A DNA stretch of 64,000 nucleotides. It comes from Acidimicrobiaceae bacterium (lineage in GTDB: Bacteria > Actinomycetota > Acidimicrobiia > Acidimicrobiales > Bog-793). How positions within the stretch are numbered: the stretch's first letter is position 1; every line of letters begins with the position of its first letter. The position numbers and the translations under genes were made by a program. The stretch covers positions 147,731 to 211,730 of the forward strand of contig JAODBO010000144.1 of NCBI GenBank assembly GCA_025464005.1, read 5' to 3'. The notes under the pieces were generated by a model. The model did not search any database. It saw only the letters and a program-made list of their open reading frames with translations, and was not told the DNA's origin. Shown in pieces: positions 1 through 8,438 of this stretch.

Positions 1-2
1 CA

Positions 3-452
3 GCGACCCGGGAGGACCTGGCGCGGCTGGGGGAGCTCTACGACGAGGCGCGCGTTGCGCTGTCCACTTCGCGAGGCGGCAGCCTCCTGCTCGCCGAGAC
101 CCTAGGCGCGGGCACCGACGAGCTGCTCTCTGAGCTCCTCGGTGACCCGGACGCGTGCGTGGAGGCCGGTTGGTACGAAGGGGCGCTCGTGGGGCTCGGC
201 ATCGCCCGCACAGTTGAGCGTTGTGTCGCTCCTTCGACGGCCGTGGTGTCGATGCTCTACGTCGAGCCGATGGCCCGGGGCGTCGGCGTCGGCGAGTCGA
301 TCCTCGCCGCTCTCCTCGACTGGAGCCGGGCGCGGGGGTGCGCCGGCGTCGACGTTGCCGCCCTGCCGGGCGACAGGGGGACGAAGTCGCTACTCGAGCA
401 GTCCGGATTCGCCGCCCGCAAGATCGTGATGCACCGACGGTTCGCCACTTGA
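3..452 (+). CDS. GNAT-family N-acetyltransferase, 5' truncated by the window
   Basis: The frame is open from the window edge to a TGA at 450-452, so only the C-terminal 149 residues are present and the start lies outside. The fragment has the typical GNAT core: a beta-strand ending in SMLYVEP, followed by the acetyl-CoA-binding loop region RGVGVGESILAALLDW (R/Q-x-x-G-x-G/A-like), then a short strand and the C-terminal GFAARKIVMHRRF strand common in these enzymes. Substrate cannot be deduced. A convergent gene ends 55 bases downstream. Confidence 0.75.
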   Translation, partial: ATREDLARLGELYDEARVALSTSRGGSLLLAETLGAGTDELLSELLGDPDACVEAGWYEGALVGLGIARTVERCVAPSTAVVSMLYVEPMARGVGVGESILAALLDWSRARGCAGVDVAALPGDRGTKSLLEQSGFAARKIVMHRRFAT

Positions 453-507
453 GCATCGAACGACGTTCGGGTTCGCCCAAGCGAGAGTGTGAGCGAGAGG
501 AGCTCCC

Positions 508-2043
508 TCAGGCTTCGGCAGGCGCAGGTGCCTCGTCGGACCCGTTGGCTGGATCCGCTGCGGGCGCGCTGTCAGAAACCTGCGCCGGAGCCCGATCCTC
601 GGCCGCTTCGGGCGCGCTGGTGGAAACCTCCGCCGGAGCCTGCTCCTCGGTTGTCTCGCTCTTTGCAGGAGCGTCCCCATGGACAGGTGCCGGAGGGCGG
701 CGTGGAGCAGCTGCCCGCGGCGGGGGAGGGGGAAGCGGCCGCGGGGGCGGCGGCATCGTCAGACCGAGCAAAGGCGCGAGAGCCGGCACCCGACCCGCGG
801 CCATCTGAGCAGACTGTCGGAGTGCGCCGGAACTGTCCTCGGGGAGCCCTTCGGGCTTGACGGACCTCCGGATGGGCGAGGCAGCGGTCGCCTCGAGAAG
901 TGCCAACCACCGCTCGGGCGGCGTGGCGGCCGTCATCGCGGACCCGGCGGCCTCAGCGAGGCGGACGACGAGAGCGGCAGGGAAGCGAGCCGTCGGCTCG
1001 GGCGGTCGTGCCGACAGGCGTAGGGCTTGTAGCACGCGGCCCTCGTCGAGCGCATGGGCGACATCTCCCTCCCACGCCGTGCGGAGCTTGGTCACCCGCT
1101 CGTCGAGGGCTTCCCGCAGGCGCTGGAGCACCTCTCGTCCGTGGTCGTCGCGGGGTGCTCCGCCGAGTACAGCGGCGCGCAGGTCCCGGAGTGAGATCGT
1201 CTCGAGCTTGGCGACGGCGGCTTCGGCTCGGTCGAGCCAGAGGGCTTCACGTACGCCGGGAAGTAGCTGCTCTGCGAGTGTGAGGATCGCGTCACCCGGT
1301 GCGCTCGCTCGTCCTTCGGCGCGGGCCGTGACGCGCTCGTCCTCGAGCGCCCTCCGGACGGCCGGCAGCCCACCCGCGGTGAGCTGCTCGGCGATGGGAC
1401 GCTGCTCGGCGGGGAGCGAGGCCAGGAGCGCGTCGCGGTGCTCGGTACCGGGAACGAGTCGCTGCGGGCGGGGTCGGGCGGGTCGCGCTCCAGTAGCCGT
1501 GCTCGCAGGAGCCCGCCGTTCCGCCGGGCGCCCCGAAGGGCGCTGAGTCGACTCGGCTCCGACCTCGGGCCGGCTGCTCGTGCCCTCGCGCTCGGCACCG
1601 GGTCGGCGCTCGGGTCGAGCCGGGTCCCGGCGAGTCCCATCACGGCGGGTCGCGTCCCGTCGGCTGCCGTCGCGGCGCGCCCCGTCGCGGCCGCCCGGGC
1701 CGGAGCGAGACGGTCCCTCCTGCCGGGGCCTGTCACCGCCGGAGCGCCCGGTGTGTGCTCCTCGCCCGACGAGCGAGGTCGTCACGGTGCCACTCACCGG
1801 ACGTGCCGCGATCTCGATCAGGTGTCCACGCTCCGACTTCGCCTTCGCCGGCAGCACGGACGTGATCGTGATCCCGTCGAGCTCGAAGTCCGCTTCGACC
1901 CGAAGTACGTCGCCGACGTGCGAGCCGGATGGCAGGACCTTCTCCTCGACCACGCCGCGTGGCTCGCGCGCCCCGACGGCCCTCCAGGTCCAGGTCCCAT
2001 CATCGCGGGAGGAGGTGAGCTCGACTTCCATGCGGCGCGCCAT
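508..2043 (-). CDS. Uncharacterised protein with basic/Asp-Arg-rich linker and Pro/Ala-rich tail
   Basis: 511 residues from an ATG at 2043 (the frame stays open further upstream but that part reads as noncoding Arg/Pro-rich sequence). The N-terminal ~80 residues look like a compact beta-rich domain (MEVELTSS ... VGDVLRVEADFELDGI ... VTSVLPAK), perhaps OB/S1-like. A long linker of repeated RRDGTRRD-type residues follows, then a predicted helical region (about residues 210-430: PAEQRPIAEQLTAGGLPAVR, LWLDRAEAAVAKLETIS) and a disordered Pro/Ala/Glu tail. I do not recognise a named family. It is divergent from the ABC transporter gene, with about 150 bp between starts. Possibly nucleic-acid binding because of the basic linker; that is inference only. 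Confidence 0.6.
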   Translation of the reverse strand: MARRMEVELTSSRDDGTWTWRAVGAREPRGVVEEKVLPSGSHVGDVLRVEADFELDGITITSVLPAKAKSERGHLIEIAARPVSGTVTTSLVGRGAHTGRSGGDRPRQEGPSRSGPGGRDGARRDGSRRDATRRDGTRRDPARPERRPGAEREGTSSRPEVGAESTQRPSGRPAERRAPASTATGARPARPRPQRLVPGTEHRDALLASLPAEQRPIAEQLTAGGLPAVRRALEDERVTARAEGRASAPGDAILTLAEQLLPGVREALWLDRAEAAVAKLETISLRDLRAAVLGGAPRDDHGREVLQRLREALDERVTKLRTAWEGDVAHALDEGRVLQALRLSARPPEPTARFPAALVVRLAEAAGSAMTAATPPERWLALLEATAASPIRRSVKPEGLPEDSSGALRQSAQMAAGRVPALAPLLGLTMPPPPRPLPPPPPRAAAPRRPPAPVHGDAPAKSETTEEQAPAEVSTSAPEAAEDRAPAQVSDSAPAADPANGSDEAPAPAEA

Positions 2044-2197
2044 AACGAGGGTCAAGCTACCGCCTCTGAGCAGGTCGCGCGGACGGCGGGTCGCGCTGGG
2101 CCGCCGACAGGCGGCGATATTCTCCACATGCCGCGCCAGGCGGCCCCGTCCGGCCTCCCGGCGCGCCTGCGCGTGCGTGGAGAGAGGCGAGGTCTGA

Positions 2198-4156
2198 ATG
2201 GGCGGAATGCACGGTTTCGGCGGGATGACGGGGGGCGCCGCCAGCTTCCGGACGCTGCGTTCCTTCCGACGTGACGACTCGGTCAAAGGTCAGCAGCTGA
2301 AGCCGGGTACCTGGGCGCGGATCATCAAGTTCGCGCGGCCCTACCGGAAGCTGCTCGCGATCTTCCTCGTGCTGATCGTGACGGACGCCGTGGTTGGCGT
2401 GGCGGGTCCCCTCCTCTATAGAGAGATCATCAACAACGGCATCGTCCACAAGCACGTCAGCATCGTCATCGGATTCGCCGCGGCCGTCGCCGGCCTCGCG
2501 GTGGTGGACGTCGCTCTCGGCGTCGCCGAGCGCGGATTGTCCGCCCGGATCGGCGAGGGCCTGATCTACGACATGCGCTCGAAGGTGTTCGGGCATGTGA
2601 ACGAGATGCCGCTCGCGTTCTTCACACGGACCCAGACCGGAGCGCTCGTCTCCCGTCTCAACAACGACGTGCTCGGTGCGCAGCAGGCATTCACCGACGT
2701 GTTCTCGAACGTCGTCGGCAACTTCGTGAGCGTGGTCCTCGTCATAGCGACGATGCTCGTGCTCTCCTGGCAGATCACACTCGCCGCGCTCCTCATCCTG
2801 CCGCTCTTCGTGGTCCCGGCCCGCCGGATGGGTCGCCGGCTGCAGCTCATCACCCGGGAGTCGTACGGGCTGAATGCCGAGATGACGACGATGATGAGCG
2901 AGCGGTTCAACGTCGCCGGCGCGTTGCTCGTGAAGATCTTCGGACGCCCGCAGGCGGAGCGCGATGCCTTCGACGGTCGTGCCGGTCGAGTGCGGGACAT
3001 CGGCATCACCCAGGCGCTGTACGCCCGGATCCTGTTTGCGTCGCTGATGTTGACGGCCTCGCTCGCGACCGCACTCGTCTACGGCTGGGGCGGTGTGCTC
3101 GCGATCCACGGCACGCTCACCCTCGGAACGGTGGTCGCGCTCACCGCCTACCTGAACCGGCTGTACGGACCGCTGACCCAGCTCTCGAACGTGCAGGTCG
3201 ACGTCATGACCGCTCTCGTCTCGTTCGACCGGGTCTTCGAGGTGCTCGACCTGCCGCCGATGATCCAGGAGAAGCCGGATGCGACCGAGCTTCCGCGCGG
3301 CCGAGCCACGGTCACGGTCGACCACGTGGACTTCGCCTATCCCGGTGCCGACGAAGTCTCGCTCGCGTCGCTCGAGTCGGTGGCGGTGCTGGAAGCATCC
3401 CCTCGTGTTGAGGTGCTTCACGATGTCTCGTTCGAGGTCGGGCCGGGGGAGCTCGTAGCCCTCGTCGGGCCGTCCGGAGCAGGCAAGACGACTATCAGCC
3501 ACCTCGTCTCGCGGCTCTACGACGTGACCGCAGGCTCGGTGCGCATCGACGGCATCGACGTCCGCGACGCGACACTTGCCTCGATCCGGGCGGCCGTCGG
3601 CATCGTGACCCAAGACGCCCACCTGTTCCACGACACCATCCGGGCCAACTTGTTGTACGCGCGTCCCGAGGCCACGGACGCGCAGCTGCGGGAGTCCCTT
3701 TCTCGTGCGCAGATCCTCGAGCTGGTCGACTCCCTGCCCGAGGGCCTGGACACGCTCGTCGGCGACCGTGGCTACCGGCTGTCGGGCGGGGAGAAGCAGC
3801 GCCTGGCCATCGCACGGCTGCTGCTCAAGGCGCCAGATGTCGTCGTGCTCGACGAGGCAACCGCCCACCTCGATTCGGAGTCCGAGGCCGCTGTCCAGCG
3901 AGCGCTCGAGACAGCGCTCGTAGGCCGGACATCGATCGTGATCGCGCACCGTCTCTCGACGATCCGCAACGCCAGCGAGATCCTGGTGCTCGACGGCGGC
4001 CGGATCGTCGAAAGGGGACGCCACGCGGAGCTCCTCGCCCGAGGCGGGGTGTACGCCGAGCTGTACAACACGCAGTTCGCTCAGCCGGCGGAGCTCGAGG
4101 TCCCCGCGGGCGAAGAGGCCGACCGCGCGCGCGGCGAGGACCCGGTTCGCAACTGA
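2198..4156 (+). CDS. ABC exporter half-transporter (membrane domain fused to ATPase)
   Basis: 652 residues: an N-terminal six-helix ABC transmembrane domain (about residues 45-345) followed by a nucleotide-binding domain (about 365-625). Walker A GPSGAGKT is at 424-431, the signature LSGGEKQR near 528, Walker B VVVLDEAT near 548 and the switch His in IAHRLST near 583, so the ATPase looks intact. The start is supported by an AGAGGCGAGG Shine-Dalgarno. The architecture is that of lipid, peptide or drug exporters acting as a dimer in the cytoplasmic membrane; a lone gene implies a homodimer. Substrate unknown. The Gly/Met-rich N-terminal 15 residues are a lineage-specific extension. Confidence 0.9.
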   Translation: MGGMHGFGGMTGGAASFRTLRSFRRDDSVKGQQLKPGTWARIIKFARPYRKLLAIFLVLIVTDAVVGVAGPLLYREIINNGIVHKHVSIVIGFAAAVAGLAVVDVALGVAERGLSARIGEGLIYDMRSKVFGHVNEMPLAFFTRTQTGALVSRLNNDVLGAQQAFTDVFSNVVGNFVSVVLVIATMLVLSWQITLAALLILPLFVVPARRMGRRLQLITRESYGLNAEMTTMMSERFNVAGALLVKIFGRPQAERDAFDGRAGRVRDIGITQALYARILFASLMLTASLATALVYGWGGVLAIHGTLTLGTVVALTAYLNRLYGPLTQLSNVQVDVMTALVSFDRVFEVLDLPPMIQEKPDATELPRGRATVTVDHVDFAYPGADEVSLASLESVAVLEASPRVEVLHDVSFEVGPGELVALVGPSGAGKTTISHLVSRLYDVTAGSVRIDGIDVRDATLASIRAAVGIVTQDAHLFHDTIRANLLYARPEATDAQLRESLSRAQILELVDSLPEGLDTLVGDRGYRLSGGEKQRLAIARLLLKAPDVVVLDEATAHLDSESEAAVQRALETALVGRTSIVIAHRLSTIRNASEILVLDGGRIVERGRHAELLARGGVYAELYNTQFAQPAELEVPAGEEADRARGEDPVRN

Positions 4157-4469
4157 GAGATCGCCGCCGCTGGCGGACCGGTGACCGGCGCGCAGTGCAG
4201 CTGGGGACCTACCAGATAGCGGGCAGGAGCCGCGCCGCCGCGCCATCAGCTTCGAAGCAGCACGCGTTTGCACGAAGCAGGAGCAGTGGGACTGTTCGTG
4301 CGCAGAGCCACAGCGTCGAAGAAGGGTCACGAATTCAGCGACTGCTGTCGGCCATGCCGTGCGCACCCACGGGGAAGTTGGAACTGGCAGCGACCGATGT
4401 GGAGCGAGTCGAGTGACGGTGGCGACGCCGTTCGCTCGTCGTGCCGTCGATCTGTCGTCCAGGGTCGCC

Positions 4470-5040
4470 GCGACGTCGATGTGGGCATACACGACGACAC
4501 GCTCGGGGGCCGAGAAACGTGGAATGCCCGTGGTGAGCGTGTGGCTTCGGCCGGCCGTCGGAGCCATGGCCGCAGGGTCCGACGGGCTCACGACCCGGAC
4601 CCACGTTGCGGTGTGCATCCACCGTAGTGGGCCGACGGCGAGGAAGACGTGGTCGGCGGGACGCACCGGTTGGAGGTTGTAGGAGGGTCGCAACCACGTC
4701 GTGCGGTGCCCAGAGATAGCGATGTTCCCGGGCTGGCCGGCGGCGGGGTCCCCGGGAGTGGAGCTCGTCCACACCTTTGACCACGACGTCGTCGAGGAAG
4801 ACGACGCCAGGGATGGTCATCCGGGCGATCGGCGTGCCCAGCGTCACGATCCTCGTCTGGAGCGCGGTGGCCGCACGCTGGCTTGACTCACGGCGCTCGG
4901 CGAGAGCCCGTCCCAGCGACCGCTGGACCTTGTGTGTGAGGCCCTATTTGATGGCGAAAAGCGCGTACAGGACGAAGCTCAACGAGACGATCGCCAGGGC
5001 GGTCAGGACGGCGCCAAGGACGTGGATGGACCGCCGAAGC
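4470..5040 (-). pseudogene. Degenerate class E-like sortase
   Basis: Reading the minus strand, the pieces of a sortase occur in order but in two frames. A transmembrane segment (about 5040-4947, HVLGAVLTALAIVSLSF...) is followed by an in-frame TAG at 4944-4946; the frame then continues through LGTPIARMTIP and DDVVVKGVDE. A frameshift near 4745-4775 moves to another frame encoding AGQPGNIAISGHRTTW (the catalytic His motif). The active-site strand, normally TLTTC, reads TLTTG: the codon is GGC where TGC is expected. The Arg of the last strand is present (APERVVVYAHI). Stop, frameshift and lost nucleophile together indicate a dead gene. No LPXTG substrate is seen nearby. Confidence 0.8.
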
Positions 5041-5060
5041 GAGGTGGCCGCCCGTCTCTA

Positions 5061-5464
5061 TCGCCCCTCGTGACCACTCTCTGAAGATTGGCACAATTCC
5101 GCGTACGTGTCGCATGCCCTTCGGTGCTGGGCGATCGCGGGGGAGCGACGTCCAACGCGCTTCTCCGCTCCGAGAACCCGCGATAGTGGGCTTGACTACG
5201 CCAGCGCTCGCCAATCCCGGCTTCGTTCGTCATCGGCTACGCAGCGTGGTCATATCGACACGATGCGTGCGTAGCAACACAGTGCGTGGCTCACCTAGCA
5301 CTATGCGTGTTGGGCAATCCCAATTAACCGCCACTATCGCTTGCTACTTGACACAGTCCTTGGCACTCTTAGCTCGCTCGCAGGTCGGTTAGGGCGCTGC
5401 ACCAGGGCAGCTGACCCACGTCGAGCAGGTTCCGGACCTTGGGCGGACATCCTCGAAATAGCAA
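5061..5464. other. Intergenic region, AT-richer, no gene seen
   Basis: No supported coding sequence. It contains a spaced 10-bp inverted repeat, GCGATAGTGG at 5180-5189 and CCACTATCGC at 5331-5340, and three ATGCGTG/GTGCGTG-like words between them. It probably holds the promoter of the secreted protein gene that follows, but no convincing -35/-10 pair was identified. Confidence 0.4.
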
Positions 5465-6268
5465 ATGGGCGGAACAGTGGCAGGCAAATCCTCGAGTTCG
5501 CGGGCGATGAAAGGGACTAGCTTCAAAGGGCGCAGCGCTGTGGCTCGGCCGTTTGTCGTCGCAGCAGCCTTGCTCGTCGGTGCGGCCACAGCGCCTGCGC
5601 TCGCTCGGGCACAGAGCGCCGCTGCGGCAGGGGCACGAAGCGCGTCGGCGGCGACGCCGCACAGTACTTCGAATGGCACAGATACCTGGGCAGTGAACTG
5701 GGCGAACGGGATCACCTTCGGAACGGTCGATAACGTCGGCCCAGGCGCCGTCGCGGACTGCACGGTCGCCACCGTGGCGGACCTCGAGCAGATCTTCACG
5801 CACAGCCCCGTGCCCCCCAGCCCAGCGCCGTACGTCGCTGCCTATGAAGTGCTCGCGCGGGCGGAGGGCGAGGTGCCGGGCACGAATGCCGGGCTCCTGC
5901 CAGCCGACGTGCTTCGCGTCTGGAGGACGTCGGGAATCGCAGGCACGAGGGTCGCTGTGGTCGCCGCGACGGCAGTCGGTCGCGCGAGGCTCCAGCAAGC
6001 GCTCTCTACCGGGCCGATCTATGCGGTCGTCGACCTGCCGGCGTCGGCGTCGTCAGCCGCGACATGGATTGACGACGAGGGCATCGCCCTCAGGTCGTGG
6101 ACGAGCACCAACGCTCCCGCCGGATACGTAGGTGGTGGCCCCCACGTGGTCGCCGTCGTTGGTTACAACGCACAGTATGTGCTGCTCGCTACGTGGGGCT
6201 ACGTGCAGCCCGTCTCGTGGAGGTTGTGGCAGAAGATGGCGGCCGCTGCATGGAGTGTCAGGCCGTGA
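5465..6268 (+). CDS. Secreted papain-fold-like (C1/C39-type) protein
   Basis: 267 residues. A basic N-terminus and hydrophobic stretch (VARPFVVAAALLVGAATAPALARA) form a signal peptide, so the protein is exported. After an Ala/Ser-rich linker, the mature part has a cysteine after an acidic residue (AVADCTVATVADLEQ) and a C-terminal GGPHVVAVVGY followed by LLATWGYVQ, which resembles the Cys and His/Trp segments of papain-like and C39-like folds. It may be a peptidase or a non-catalytic relative. The start is uncertain: ATG 5465 or ATG 5507 (MKGTSFKGRS), neither with a strong ribosome site. It stands at the edge of the polysaccharide locus. Confidence 0.6.
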   Translation: MGGTVAGKSSSSRAMKGTSFKGRSAVARPFVVAAALLVGAATAPALARAQSAAAAGARSASAATPHSTSNGTDTWAVNWANGITFGTVDNVGPGAVADCTVATVADLEQIFTHSPVPPSPAPYVAAYEVLARAEGEVPGTNAGLLPADVLRVWRTSGIAGTRVAVVAATAVGRARLQQALSTGPIYAVVDLPASASSAATWIDDEGIALRSWTSTNAPAGYVGGGPHVVAVVGYNAQYVLLATWGYVQPVSWRLWQKMAAAAWSVRP

Positions 6269-6338
6269 CGGTGGGCGCCGCATCCGATCAAGCTCACCCT
6301 GAGCCGGTCGCAGTCGACTCGGTTAACTGGAGGACCGT

Positions 6339-7262
6339 GTGACCATATCGGCAGTCATACCGACTAAGGATAGACGCAGCTCTTTGGAGTCCGTACTGCC
6401 GACGTATTTCTCCCAGCCGGAAGTCGGCGAGGTCTTGGTGGTGATTGACGGAAGTGCTGACGGAACCCGGGAATCATTGGCCGAACTCAGCAAGACGGAG
6501 AAAAAGTTACGAATCCTTGACAATGGGCGGAATCGCGGACTCCCATATAGTAAGAACCGCGGAATTAGAGAATCGAATCACGATCTCATTTTTATGGGGG
6601 AGGATGATGTCGAGCTCACGCCAAACTTCTTCACAATGCTCCTGTCCCATCGGGAGTTCCTCGGAGTGGACCTCATCTGTGGTCGCAATATCTGGCGGTT
6701 TGCCGGCGAGAGTGCTCGGGACGCCATCGACAGGACGGCGAAATTCGAGGGTCCCTACGTCGACCTCAAGACCCTCCAAATAATTACCGGTCTGGCGTTA
6801 GCAGGCGATGAAGTTCATAAGATGCTCGCAGCACCGATGCTCGGAGACTCGTCGATATTCCGCAGCGTCATGTTCGACGAGCAGTTCGAGGTCAATTTCT
6901 TCAGAGAGGAAACAGACTTCCAGATCAGTGCACAAGAGGCGGGGTATACGCTTGGTTGCTGTCCGCATGCGATCTGCTTCAATCACGTCTTTGACAATGA
7001 TCACAGCGGAGTTCATTCCGCCGAGGGATTCAACTCAGTTAAATGGGTCGCGATCAACAACTGGCGGTTCGTGAGAAAGCATCGACAGTTTCTCAGTGAG
7101 CACTTTGATATTGGCAACCAATATATGTACGTTAGCCGAGTCGCGGGAACGAACTACTTTCACAATATGGTTCTTCCGCTCCTCATTTCGACGAAGCGAA
7201 TCATCCGTGAGTGGATACAAGGCTCGTCTATGCGATCAGGCGCGGGCGAACGTCCTCGCTGA
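6339..7262 (+). CDS. Glycosyltransferase family 2
   Basis: 307 residues with a GT-A fold: N-terminal SAVIPTKDRRSSLES nucleotide-binding strand, VLVVIDGSADGT, and a metal-binding acidic motif GEDDVE near residue 87. The GTG start is preceded by GGAGG at 6329-6333. Base composition differs from its neighbours: many AT-rich codons (AAA, ATA, AAT, TTT) in an otherwise strongly GC3-biased window, which suggests recent transfer. It likely transfers a sugar from an NDP donor to a cell-surface glycan. Donor and acceptor cannot be deduced. It is convergent with the epimerase gene. Confidence 0.85.
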   Translation: MTISAVIPTKDRRSSLESVLPTYFSQPEVGEVLVVIDGSADGTRESLAELSKTEKKLRILDNGRNRGLPYSKNRGIRESNHDLIFMGEDDVELTPNFFTMLLSHREFLGVDLICGRNIWRFAGESARDAIDRTAKFEGPYVDLKTLQIITGLALAGDEVHKMLAAPMLGDSSIFRSVMFDEQFEVNFFREETDFQISAQEAGYTLGCCPHAICFNHVFDNDHSGVHSAEGFNSVKWVAINNWRFVRKHRQFLSEHFDIGNQYMYVSRVAGTNYFHNMVLPLLISTKRIIREWIQGSSMRSGAGERPR

Positions 7263-7325
7263 TCTGGGCTCATCGGTCCTGCAGTTACGCGCGACCATGC
7301 CCGGTCCGAACAAGGTGCCTGCGAA

Positions 7326-8267
7326 TCACGATTGGCTGCGCACCCACTCCACCATGGTGCTCAGGCCTTCGCTCAGCGGGACTTCGGGCTGCCATCCCAG
7401 TAGAGCCGTGGCTCGCTTTACGGAAGCTTCCGTGCGGTCGACATCACCTGCCTGACGGGGATGACGGTCGAGAGATACGGGACGGCCGACGAGGTCGGCG
7501 ACGAGATCGATGACTTGAAGCATCTCCGCGTGTGTTCCGCCGGCGACGTTCATGACCGATCCTGCCGGTATCTCAGGCGCAAGGGCGAGCAGATTCGCAC
7601 CTACGACATCGTCGACATAGGTGAAGTCGCGCACCTGGTGACCGGTGCCGTAGAGCGGGAATGGCTGACCGGTGAGAGCTGATTCGACGAGACGACGGAA
7701 CGCCATGTCCGGTCGTTGGCGCGGCCCGTAGACCGTGAAGTACCGAAGTGACACGGTCGACAACCCGTAGTTGGCTGCATACAGCGAGCACAGGTGCTCT
7801 GCGGCGAGCTTCGTGACCCCGTAGGGGCTTTCGGGTCGGGGAAGGTCCGCCTCGCTTACCGGGTAGGCGAGGGCATTGCCGTAGACCGAGGAGCTCGAGG
7901 CATAGACGACGCGCCCGACGCCCGCGGCAAGAGCTGCCTCGAGCACGCGCTGGGTCGCGAGCACATTGTGGTCGACGTAGTCCCGGAAGCCGTCTGACCA
8001 GGAGGATCGGACTCCAGGCTGACCCGCCTGGTGGAAGATGGCATCAGCGCCCGAGAACAGCGATACGAGATCGCAAGTGCGCAGGTCGGATTCGGCGAGC
8101 TCGAAGCGTGCCGAGGCGCTGACGCGCCTGACGTTCGCGCGCTTGGCGGCTACGTCGTAGTAATTAGTGAAGCAATCGATGCCGAGGACGCTGTCGCCCC
8201 GGGCGACCAGTTGTTCGGCGAGATGGCTACCAATGAACCCCGCCGCACCCGTCACCACCGCGTACAT
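7326..8267 (-). CDS. NAD-dependent epimerase/dehydratase (UDP-sugar 4-epimerase type)
   Basis: 313 residues, extended SDR family. The NAD-binding motif GAAGFIGSH is at 7-15, the catalytic Ser patch ASSSSVYG at 123-130 and the catalytic YGVTK at 149-153. The ATG at 8267 follows GAGGGAGCGGAAG; the frame is open upstream but that part is noncoding. The FTNYYD and RPDMAF segments are typical of UDP-glucose, UDP-GlcNAc or UDP-glucuronate 4-epimerases. Its neighbour, a UDP-glucose 6-dehydrogenase read divergently from 8439, makes UDP-glucuronate to UDP-galacturonate epimerisation an attractive inference. Confidence 0.88.
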   Translation of the reverse strand: MYAVVTGAAGFIGSHLAEQLVARGDSVLGIDCFTNYYDVAAKRANVRRVSASARFELAESDLRTCDLVSLFSGADAIFHQAGQPGVRSSWSDGFRDYVDHNVLATQRVLEAALAAGVGRVVYASSSSVYGNALAYPVSEADLPRPESPYGVTKLAAEHLCSLYAANYGLSTVSLRYFTVYGPRQRPDMAFRRLVESALTGQPFPLYGTGHQVRDFTYVDDVVGANLLALAPEIPAGSVMNVAGGTHAEMLQVIDLVADLVGRPVSLDRHPRQAGDVDRTEASVKRATALLGWQPEVPLSEGLSTMVEWVRSQS

Positions 8268-8438
8268 CTTCCGCTCCCTCGATCGTCGGAACGCGGGGCG
8301 CGTAGAGCCGAGCGATCCAAGCAGCTCCGCGGCACCATCTACGATGTCGCAAGTGCGACCGAGGGTACCAGTCACGATCGGCTCCGGCGACAGACTCCGG
8401 CACCGGAGGCCGCCAGCACATGGCCCAGGGGAGTCAGG

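Noticed and set aside
2057..4774. Very long minus-strand open frame opposite the ABC transporter
   Set aside because: Apart from the sortase fragment at its 5' end it is an antisense shadow: the opposite strand encodes a textbook ABC exporter and the product here is His/Arg/Asp low complexity.
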